Assembly: GCF_014898055.3 (NCBI RefSeq)
Contig: NW_023603184.1
Location: 32,301,359-32,365,358 of the forward strand
Length of the DNA: 64,000 bases
Source: Talpa occidentalis
Taxonomy: Eukaryota; Chordata; Mammalia; Eulipotyphla; Talpidae
Direction of reading: 5' to 3'
In this document: one piece after another, positions 12,161-24,100 of the stretch
How the letters are laid out: each line of letters begins with the position of its first letter
Numbering within the stretch: position 1 is the first letter of the stretch
Notes under the pieces: model-generated
What the model saw: only the letters and a program-made list of their open reading frames with translations
What the model was told of the DNA's origin: nothing
The model's database searches: none
Position numbers and translations under genes: made by a program

Positions 12161-15100
12161 GTAAGTAACATGATGGTGATAGTTCTGTGGGAAGAATTTT
12201 AACTAAGAAATGGCCAATATTTCTTATTTCTAAAGTTGGATATTTAGCAACTACTTCTGATATGACAGTGATAAGAGTATTTGATAAGCATATTTTATTT
12301 TATTTTTTTAAAGATTTACTTATTTATGCATACAAGAGCTGGGGTATAGCCAGAGATGAGGGGAGTGAGGATTCACCAGGAACAGAGTGGGGAACAGAAC
12401 AGGCAGATTAACGGTAAAGTACACTACTGAAAGGAGCAGCGGGCAAGTCAGGAGAGATCTGCTGCGCTATGTGGGTTGCTCCCTGGCCGGCGGGGGATAG
12501 AATATGTGCCGCACAGACTGCGGATTGCTTCATAGTGCAGTGCTTAACCCCTTGCGCCACCAGGGAGGCCCAGGATAAACATATTTTAAACAATAATGGA
12601 CAATGATTATTTAATGTAATTTGTATTTTAGATAATACATAAAAGAATTAATCATAATACCTGTCCAATGTGGAGCTAACCAGCTAAGAAAACATTGTGT
12701 TATAATCAAAAGAGAGACACATAGCAATGAAAACATACGGGTGATAATGGGAAAAATCAATTAATATTATTGGTTAAGTCTTTATTATCTAAATGCATAT
12801 AGAAAATCTACCTTTATATTAATAGTAATACATGATTTCAGTTCTTGACATACAGCTCTTCATTTGAGAAATACAACTTTTTAACTTTGTCCAGATTCTC
12901 AAAGTAGATATGTCTAAAAACCATTTTGCTAGAAATATTTTTTTAGGGATTGAGATCTTTAGATGCAGGAAAGAAAAAAAAAAACTTAAAGGAGGGCCTC
13001 CCCGGTGGCACAGCGGTTGAGCGCTGGGTTGCAAAGCTGCCCGCGGCCTCTGTGGCGCCGGTTCGATCCCCGGCTGCTCCCCGGCCACCTGAGGAGGGTC
13101 CCACATGGCGCGCAGACCTCTCCTGCCGCCCGCTGCTCCCCTCAGCAGTGTACTTCTGTCCTTCTGCCTGCTCTGCTCCCCGCTCTGACTCTGGTGAATT
13201 CTCTCACCCTCCCGCGCTTCTGACTGTACCCAGTGCATGTATAAACAAAACAAACAAACAAACAAACAAATAAATAAATAAAACATGTCTCTATTTAAAA
13301 AAAAAAAAAACTTAAAGGAGCATTATTATCTTTTTCTTAACTTGAAGGAAACTGGACTTTATTATGATGAATATCTCAAGCAAGTGATTGATGTGCTGGA
13401 AACAGATGATCATTTCAGAGAAAAACTCCAGAAAGCAGACATAGAGGAAATAAAGGTAAATGCAATCAAATAATTATTTAACAGACATCTGAGCATGACA
13501 GGTACTGAGTTAACTAATGGGTATACAAAGACGAAACTCCACCCAAGCCCTTAAAGAGCCCTCAAAGGAGAATAATAATCAGAACTAGATTGTTATGATA
13601 TATGTGTGATAAGTATATAATAATATATTTTGGAAATGCAGATGATGGTCACATAATTCCACCTGTGGGAGAAAGTGGGAAGTTGTCCTTCTCTGCAGAG
13701 GTTATGCCGGTGCTTAAAGACGTGACTGAGAAAAGGACAGAGGCTAGGAAGCATGATAGGCTGAGGTGCAAGGATATCCAGCTATAAGAGATAAATTGAA
13801 AAAATGAATGTAGTAACTTGCTGGAAATGAGTGGGAAGTGGAGGCTGAGTGGCTAAAACATGAGATGGGCATAGGGGCTAGATGTAGGGGCCGCGGGGAT
13901 TGTGTATCATGATGTGAGGATAGTAGGAAGCTATTCAGAGGTGTAGAACAGATTAGCTTCTAGTGTTTTAATCAGGTGCAGATCAACTATTATAAGAGTT
14001 AATGGGCCATATCTTACGCTAGTAGGGGAGGTTTAACCATCTGCCTCTGTCCTGATAGACATAATTGTAACCCTAAACATCTCTTAGTACTCATTCTAAA
14101 GAAAGGAAGCTGTAAAGATCTGATGTGAGAGATTCTTTTTTTTTAATGCCCATCCTTGGGCTATCAATCCATTTCATTGTGTATATTTTAGAGTCAGCAA
14201 GTAAAAAAAAAATTCCAGTAATTTAAGTTTAAACTTTCCAAATATTTTTGTTTGCTTGCATCATTTTTCTTTATTTATTCATTTTAAATTTTCTCAAAAT
14301 TTCTATGAACTGTTTCTAGAATCAGAATCAGAACTTTGAAGGAATCTTTCCGGATCAAGCAGCCTTATTTTAATCTCTGTCCTCAGTGTGGGTCTCTTTA
14401 AAGGACCTAGTAACATCAGGTCTTAGCAATTACTGTGTTTTCAGTCCATGACTCTCCTCTCAGAGGCTACGAATTGTTCTGGGGGAGAGGGAACAGCATT
14501 TTGTCATTAATTTTTCTGAATTGTGGAACCAGTTTCTTGGGGTGAATGATATTTATTGTAGAATTTTCGATATCTTATCTATTTAAATTAGGATTAAGAG
14601 CATTATTTGGGGATAACATAGAAACTGTGGATAATGAGAGATATATGTCAAGAAATACAGGGAAAAAAGACAATCCACTTCCTGGTTTGGTGTAGAGAAT
14701 ACTTTTATAACTGTCTTATTTCACAATCAATTTCTATTCTCTCTGAAATCAGTGTGGGGTGGGAGGTGGTAGACAAAATGTAAGTCAAACTGCTATTCAA
14801 TGAAAAAGAAATGAGAAAAAATAGGCAAAAAACCCAAAAGAATCATTACAAATAGTCTAGCAAAGACTCTTGTTACAGTAAAAAAATGGGGGGGGGGTTA
14901 TTGGAATTTGTCCTTTTCTTTCCAGCCTTTGAAGCATTTTGAAAGGAAAATCATACTACAGTTCTTCATGTCCCAAGCACTGCTGATTATCATTTTGCCC
15001 ACACTGCTTCACAGAATGTGCCTTCATGAAGGATGTCAGCAAACAATTTTTATTCTTTCTAATGTCTTTATCACAGGGGGCCACAGATTTTATGGCTTGT

Positions 15101-18100
15101 TAAAACACAGATTTCTGAGCCCCACCTCCAGACTTTCTAAGTCAGTGAGTCTATGGACTCATTTCTAAAGCACCCAGTTGATGCTAATGCTTCCACTGGG
15201 GACAAGTTTGAGAACCACTGTTCTACCTGGCCGTTCTCTTGAAATACACTGTTCTTTTTTATTCTGTCACAGCATGTTCTCATAGTTCTCCTTCTCCCTC
15301 TCGAACATTCAGTCTTGGTTTCTCTTGTGAGGTTTCTTTTCTTTACCTTCCTCAGCAGGCCTCCGACTCAGTCCTAAAAGGTTTGTCTGCTTGGTTTCTA
15401 ATTAATCTCACAATTTGTGATTGCAAATGTATTAATAAACAAGAGAAAGTAAGCCACTAGCTATTTTGTTTCTTAAACCTTGGAAAATGTATCTAGTTAC
15501 TCATCTATGAAATATATAATCAAAGGAAACCACTGGAAAAGATGAATTTTGAAAATTTATTTCCAATGACTAAAGTTTAAAAAGAGGCCAAATCACTTTT
15601 AAAAAATTACTGAAGTAAAGATGAAAAATGATGTAAGAATTATATAAAATAAAATATTTAAAAAATTATTGAAGTATAATTCTCTTTAACATATAATTCC
15701 TTAACATACAATTCAATGACTTTTAGCACAACCAGGTATGCAGCTACCACCATTATCTAATTTTAAAACAATTTCATTACTCCCCAAAAAGGAAATCCTG
15801 TGCCCATTAAGTAATCACTCCCTAATTCCCCCCTTTCCTCAGCTCCTGGCAACCCCTAAACTGTTTTATGGGTCTAAACTCTATGGCTTTGCCTCTTTTG
15901 AACATTTCATATATACAGAATGATGTAACGTGACCTTTTGTGTCAGGCTTAACATAGTGTTTTCAAAGTCTATTGTGTTGTGGAATGTATCAACACATGC
16001 ATTCCTTTTTTTAGATGAATAATATTCCAAAATACGGATATTCTAAATTTATTTTATCTAAATTTATTTGTTTTATGATGGACATTTAAGTTATTTCTAC
16101 TTTTTTAGTTAGTGTGAATGATACTGCTATGAATATCCATGTATAGTTTTTATGTGAACATAAAATTTAATTCTTTAGGTGTATACCTAGGAATGGAATT
16201 GCTAGATCATATGGTAACTCTGCACTTGACTTTTTGAGGAATTGCCAAATTGTTTTCCATAGTGGCTACAATATTTTACAGTTCAAGTTATTTTTGAGTT
16301 TCTTCTTTGTGCTTTAATTATATTTTTCTAAATTATACAGTTTTTAGACATCTTGATTTTAGAATTAAAATGGAATCTCAATATCAATATCAAATTTATC
16401 TAAATTCGTTAAAATACTTATTGCCACTTTATTATAATTACTTTTACTACACTATATCTGGTAAAAGATACAATGTAAGAGATAAAACTAATTTATTAAT
16501 TTTGTTAACAGAGTGGGAGGTTAAGCAAAGAGCTTGATTTAGTAAGTCACCATGTGAGGACAAAACTTGATGAACTAAAGAGACAAGAGGTGTCAAGGTT
16601 AAGAATGCTGATTAAAGCTAAATTGGATTCCCTTCAAGGTAAGTGATATAGAAAATACAGGAAAATTTCAATACTTGGTTGTTGACATCAGTTTACATTT
16701 AGCATGTTCTTTAGTGAAAATTGAATGTTAGTATTGATTTGACATCTCTGATTTTTTAATTTAATTTTTTGAATAAACCAATATATTCACATCATTCAAA
16801 AAAATTAAGCTAGCCTCAAATATTCCAAATTAAATGAAGAATGAAAAGTAGTGAATTAATCAACTGATTTAAAAGAGGAAAAGTAACATGAAAACAAACC
16901 TCAAGAAAGCACAGAGAAGATCTAATTAGAATAATTTCCATTGATGAAATAGCAAAGTTGTCTGAGAGGTAGCCCTACAAAGTTACACTTCCATGCTCAG
17001 ACAATATAAAGGAAATTCAATTAAACAATTAAAGAGCAAATTGTTGATGGTATTTACACTATTCCATAGCACAGAAAAAAGGGAAGTCTTCCTAGTTCTT
17101 TTTATGTATTAATTTCCAAACCAAAATTACTGTATGTCAGCAGAATACTATATATACATAGGAAGTGGATTTATTTAATAGTACAATTGACTCACTAATA
17201 GAATATCTGATATTATAAATCATCATATGAATAGAAATAATAAGAAAATATTATGGTGTGACAAAAGAAATCATAAGGTGAAAGGACAAATGATAAATTG
17301 AAATAAATCTTTGAAACTTGTATTTTTTGCAAGTAAGACTTTTTTTTTTAGAACTATATAAGGTGCACAGCACAAATGAAGGAAAAATACACCAATTCTC
17401 ATAGACATTTTGGTCCTACATGGAGCATAGCTTCTGGATTACCAACCTCTTCTACCAGACTGATGCATTTGTTATAATTGATGCACACACATGCATATAC
17501 GGGGGGAAAACATGCGTACATATACATGTACATATTTTGTAAATCATAAGTTTACATAGACAGTGCTAATTATCATCCATTTTGATAGGTTTTTTTCTTT
17601 GCCTTCCATTGTTCCATATTGTATATTTCTTTCCCCTAAGTGAGAACTTAACTTCTAACCACAAAAGCTCCCATGCCTATTTTGCTCACTTCTGTAATAC
17701 AACTCATATCACAGAATCGCTTCACCCATTCAACTATAATCAACTGTAGCTTGTTTTTAAAAACTTTTTTTAATAAAGAAAAACAAGTGATGTTTCTCTA
17801 AAAATAAGTTATCATTCAAATGAATGAACTTGAATTAGATTTTTATTGTTCTATTAAAGATTCATTAGCGCAACATACAAAAAAATTCTTCCATATAAAT
17901 TTTAGAGCAATTCATTTTAGAAATTCTACTTAGACTTTTGATGAGGGCAATAAATTAGAGTTTATCTACCTAAGTAGGAAATTTGGTAGTTTACCTATAA
18001 TAAAAACATTTTTACTATTAGTTATGTTCATAATTAACAAATTTTTCTAGAAATAGCATTAAAATTGCATATTAAATTTTATTTCATTTTAAATCTAAGG

Positions 18101-21100
18101 GTTTTGCCTTTTCCTAGCATGACAATGTGTGTAATATTCTCAAAGAAAATATGAACCTAACTAAAATTTTAAATTTTCTTACAAAATTCTATAGCTGTAA
18201 ATACAAATGCTTATTCTTATATATACTTTCTATTGTTTCTAGCTTTTAATAATTAATCATTTAGAGCTTTCTCATTTTCTTTCAGATACAGGCATAGACC
18301 ATCAAGCTCTTCTAAAACAATTTGATCACCTAAACCACATGAATCCTGACAAGTTTGAATCTACAGATTTAGATATGCTAATAAAAGCGGTGAGAATAAT
18401 TCCAAAAAATGTTGTCTTTGAGGTTTTGTAGTTTGATGAGTAAATACAATGAAGTGGTAATACAAATTTTATATATTCTCTAGAATGTCTTTATTTATTT
18501 ATTTATTTATTTTAAAAAAAGATTTATTTATTTATTTATACAAACACTGGGTACAGTCAGAAGCATGGGAGGGTGAGAGAATTCACCGAGCCAGAGCAGG
18601 GAACAGAGCAGGCAGAAGGACCGAAGTACACTGCTGAGGGGAGCAGTGGGTGGCCGGGGAGCAGCCGGGGATCGAACCGGCGCTGCAGAGGCTGTGGGCA
18701 GCTTCACAACCCAGTGCTCAACCACTGCACCACCGGGGAGGCCCTCTAGAATGTCTTTAAAGAGAGATAGCTTATCCCTTACTGTTGGCAGATCATATAG
18801 ACATATAGGTCTGTAATTCCTTAACAAATTTTTTTAAAAAGAAGCTATAAAGGGCCTCCCCGGTGGTGCAGCGGTTGAGCGCTGGGTTGCGAAGCTGTCC
18901 GCGGCCTCTGCAGTGCTGGTTCGATCCCTGGCTGCTCCCCGGCCACCGGAGGAAGGTCCCACATGGCGTGCAGACCTCCCCTGCCGCCCACTGCTCTCCT
19001 CAGCAGTGTACTTTGGTCCTTCTGCCTGCTCTGCTCCCTGCTCTGGCTCTGGTGAATTCTCTCACCCTCCCGCGCTTCTGACTGTACCCAGTGCATGTAC
19101 AAACAAACAAACAAATAAATACATAAATAAATAAATAATAAAAAAAGAAGCTATAAAAGCTGAATTACCTGGTTTGAATTACAGTAAGGTTATTTGTAGT
19201 TTTCATTTAGCCTACTTAATGTGACTATTCATAGATTTTGCTAGAGAAATACTAACCTATTTGATCACAGTCCTCTGTGATCACCTAAGTTTAAGGTATA
19301 TCGTATGATGACCTGACATATGTGTATACTGTGAAATGACTAACACAATGAGTTTAATTAGTGCCCATCATCTCATATAGATACATACAAAAATAAAAAA
19401 AGAAAAAGAAAAAAAAATGTCCTTGTATTGCGAATCCTAGAGTCTACTTTCTTAACAACTTTCAAATATCCCATATAGTGGTGTTAACTATAGTCATCAT
19501 GTTGTCCATTACATCCCTACTACTCATTTATCTTATTGCTGAAATTTGGCTATCTTTATCCAGTTCTCCTTCCTAACCTCTGCCTCTGTGGTTGGGTCTC
19601 TGTTTCTAGTGTTCTCTGAGTTTGCAGATCTCTTATATTGTGGTTAGAAATCATCCTAGTTTCTGTACTAATTTGATACAGTTTTTTCTTTGTTGTTTTC
19701 CAAATTTATAATGTTTATGAGGAACTTCCTAACTTTTTAGTTTCTTGGAATGCCTACATTCTTGGTAGTAAATATGACTAAAATAAAATGGTAGAATTTT
19801 AAAAGAGGAGTCCAGTGTATTTTGCTCCTCTTATACTACCTTATATTAGAGTCTGCTACATGTAAGAATGGCATTCCTTTTTTTTAAATAAATTTTATTT
19901 TTATATTCCCCATACAATTGCAACCCCCTTATTTTGACCCCAATCCCTCCCCTCCCCGCTCCGCACCCCCCATAGAGTGTCTCTGGTTCATAGTTGTTTG
20001 TTGATTTTGATTTTCACTTTCTTATATTCATTTTCCTGGTCCCTTATTTAAGTTTTCTAGATTCCTGCTATGAGTGAGACCATCCAGTATTTTTCTTTTT
20101 CTTTTGGCTTATTTCGCTGAGCATGATCCCTTCCAGCACCATCCATGTTGCTGCAAATTGCATGTGTTTATCTTTTTTGATTGCTGAGTAATATTCCATG
20201 GTGTATATGTACCACATCTTCTTGATCCAGTCATCTATTTTTGGGCATTTGGGTTGTTTCCAAAGCTTAGCTATTGTAAACAGTGCTGCTATAAACATAG
20301 GGTGCAGGTGCTCTTTAGAACGGCTTTACTTATATTCTTGAAACACATCTTTTTATTTAATTATGGATTATAGGCTACAAGTGATCTGGAACACTATGAC
20401 AAAACTCGACATGAAGAATTTAAAAAATATGAAATGATGAAGGAACATGAAAGGAGGGAGTATTTGAAAACACTTAATGAAGAAAAGAGAAAAGAAGAAG
20501 AATTGAAATTTGAAGAAATGAAGAAAAAACATGAAAATCATCCCAAAGTCAATCATCCAGTAAGAATTATGACTTTATGACTAGTTGAAGACTTTTTCTT
20601 TTGTACTAGAGAGTAGAGTTTTGTCATCAAATTATTAGTACTTAAATATTAATTCTTAATTCTGCCATGTTCATCAAACGTATTTAATTTTGGTATATGT
20701 ATATAAGTATTATATGTATGTATATTACATTTTGAGTGTTTTTAAAAATTGATTCACAGGGAAGCAAAGACCAACTGAAAGAGGTATGGGAAGAGGCCGA
20801 TGGTTTGGATCCTAATGACTTTGACCCCAAGACATTTTTCAAATTACATGGTAATAAATTTGATGCAAATATTAATATTTACAACTGCTGTTTGAAAAAT
20901 TACAGTCTATTCCTGATATCTGACAAAATTGTTTATGTAGTAACATCTATTAAAAGACAGTTTTCTATTGTCCTACTGATAGCAAATTTTTTAAGTTTTT
21001 CTGTAGGGTACTAAAGCAGTCTTTATTGCATACTGATCCGCAGGATGAAATATCTTAGGGTCAGTAGCTGTGTCTTTATACCTGTTTTTACTGTTGAGTT

Positions 21101-24100
21101 ATTATGTGATTTTTTGCAAGTTTCTCTGTAAAATGAAGGTATTTCTATGACTCAGTTATATCTTTATGCTATAATATTAAAACTTACTTTTAGTGTCATA
21201 TATTGCTAGATAGATGAAGCTTTATATTTGGGGGGAAATTAGTCATGGTTTTTTATAGAAACTGTTATGAATTATGCATTGAGTAGTGCATGTTATCAGT
21301 TGGACTGAACTGAGACTTCATAAAAAAACATTTTTTTGTAATGCTTCATGTCAGTACTAGTTTTGCAAACCATCTGTAAACATTTGTATTTTTATTTATT
21401 GATTTATTTTCTAAGGCATTAAGATAAGTTTTTTCATTTATAATATTTAAACTTTAGATGTCAATAATGATGGCTTCCTGGATGAACAAGAATTAGAAGC
21501 CCTGTTTACTAAAGAGGTAACTGAGTTTATCAAGTATTCATTGTTTTTGCTTTCTTTTTTCCTTCTGTCATCTTCCTTTCTTTTTATGTTGGTTTTAAAA
21601 TTTTCTTTTTAGTTGGAAAAAGTATATGACCCCAAAAACGAAGAAGATGATATGGTAGAAATGGAGGAAGAAAGACTTAGAATGAGGGAACATGTAATGA
21701 ATGAGGTAGGTTTTCAAAGTTTAAGATTACATGTTATATCTATTTTTTTTTCTTTTTTTAAAGATTTATTTTATTTATTTATACAAGCACTGGGTACAGT
21801 CAGAAGCACGGGAGGGTGAGAGAATTCACCAGAGCCAGAGCGGGGAGCAGAGCAGGCAGAAGGACCGAAGTACACTGCTGAGGGGAGCAGCTGGCGGCAG
21901 GAGAGGTCTGCGCGCCATGTGGGACCCTTCTCCGGTGGCCGGGGAACAGCCGGGGATCGAACCGGCGCTGCAGAGGCAGCGGGCAGCTTCGCAACCCAGC
22001 GCTCAACCGCTGCGCCACCGGGAGGCCCCATGTTATATCTATTGATTGTCCAAGTCTCTTACAGTAAATCTTGCCATAAGATGAAAAATAAATACACAGA
22101 ATAGGTATTTAATTGGATTTTGCATTTTTGATCCATAGTATTTAGTATATTCACTTAGTATAAATAAAACAATTTGTAACTATTTCAAAATATTTTAAAA
22201 ACTCAAGATGCCCCTGCATATCAGCTCTAAAATATTCTTTAGAAGTCAAGAAATACTGTAGTGCAATATTTGATGTTTTAAATGCTATGTTATTTTTAGT
22301 TAAGAAAATTTAAAAAACCCAGTACCTTAATAATTTATAACGATAGATATTTATTTCTTGTTCACATCACTACACTGAAAACTCTGATCTAACTAAGGGT
22401 AACTAAAACCTATGTTTTGCTTCAGTGATTTTCACTGATATTTGAGCTGTTAATGATGAATTGGGATCTCTGCTGACTGCTGGAATCCCTGTATCAAATA
22501 AATTTCTCTGGCCATTGTAGATGTCACCTTTGTAATTGAATTTGCCTGCATCTACAAGCACCGTTGAAGAGGATTTGGAGAGGTTGTCTACTTTAGTTTT
22601 GGCTTAGTTAGTCATCTTTAAGGAAAAATGTTCAGAGGATTTTAACTTAAATTCCTGTACTTTTGACCAAAACAGTTTTTTTCTGGAAGATTATTTTTCC
22701 TGACCAAGCACTTGGCCTCAAGAGGGATTATACATGGTGTGGTAAGGGAGGAGGCAAATACTAGACTAACCAGTCAGATCAGCAAACTGAAACTTTGGGG
22801 TATCAGATGTATACATATCTCACTGTATTTTTAAATTGGAATTATATAGATGAGAAAAATATCTATTTTCTGATTCCAGTACAATTGAGTGTTCCATCTC
22901 AATTTCTGTGGGTGTTAGGCTAGCTCTTGCTGAATGTCAATGTAGTAGCATCTATTAGAGGATAGTTTCATGAGAAAGAGTTACTTTATTTTACATATTC
23001 ATTTTCCTTTAATCAGGTTGATGCTAACAAAGACCGACTGGTGACTCTGGATGAGTTTATGAGAGCAACAGAAAAAAAGGAATTCTTAGAGCCAGATAGC
23101 TGGGAGGTAATTTGACATCAGTCTGTTCTACCTTTAACTTTTATTTCACATTATGGTTGCATTATTGTCTTGGCTTTTCATATGAAATGCTACTATAAAA
23201 TAATGTCACTATAAAATAATTGATCTCTTATTTGTAATCACATTGCATATAATTAGAAGTCTGTTAGAAATTGCTCTGTTTCTAAATATAAAATGTTCAT
23301 TCTTGAAAATTAGAAATATAGATACATTTAGAGAAGTAAATTAGAAGCTACCTATATTTCTACCATACAGAGGCAGATACTTAAATTATGCATTGTGATA
23401 AAAAATTTCTTCAGTTAGCCTGCCCCATCCCAGTTTCTGTGGGTTATTTTATTTGCTTTGGTTTGTATTCAACTGGTGCTTTTCCAAAAATCAAATCTTT
23501 CCAAAAATGTGCCTTCAGAAGAGTATCATTTTCTTTCCCACATTCTTTGTCCTTTCAACCCAGCTCTCTCCCTTGTAACCAAACTTGTAAGTCCTATTGT
23601 AACAGGGTGGTCCCCAGGAAAGGGGGAGGTTCCTGGCCCCCTTTCCTGGGGACCACCCTGTTACAATTCTTTTCTCTTTTGCTGAAATGAGTGCATAAAT
23701 ACCTATTTTCTTGAGTCCCCTTCTTTTTTGCCCCAAAAGTTTAATAAGTTAAATACACTAGATATTCTTTTATACATTGCTTATCATAGAACTTTAAAAC
23801 TGAATCTGACCTTCCTGTTGTACTTGTAAGATTATTTTTTCTCTTTTTTTTTTTTCCTTTAAGACATTGGATCAGCAGCAGTTATTCACAGAGGAAGAGC
23901 TAAAAGAGTATGAAAATCTTATCTCTTTACAAGAAAATGAACTAAAGAAAAAGGCAGATGAGCTTCAGAAACAGAAGGAAGAGCTACAACGTCAGCATGA
24001 CCAACTTGAAGCTCAGAAACTGGAATATCACCAGGTGGTGTTTTGTAGGATTGTGACGTTAAAAAGGATTTTCGGCTTTTTGTTAAAAGCCTATGTTTTT

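Larger units (their letters stand above)
13456..16511 (+). other. NUCB2: NUCB2 intron with MER5 and L1M relics
   Basis: No exon or functional RNA seen. Contents recognised: a MER5-like element (15070-15222) and an old LINE-1 block (15660-16280). The remainder is unremarkable AT-rich sequence. Confidence 0.7.

Noticed and set aside
20068..20298. Possible minus-strand gene ([16 protein letters not shown] frame)
   Set aside because: It is the C-terminus of LINE-1 ORF2p in a 5'-truncated element, not a host gene.
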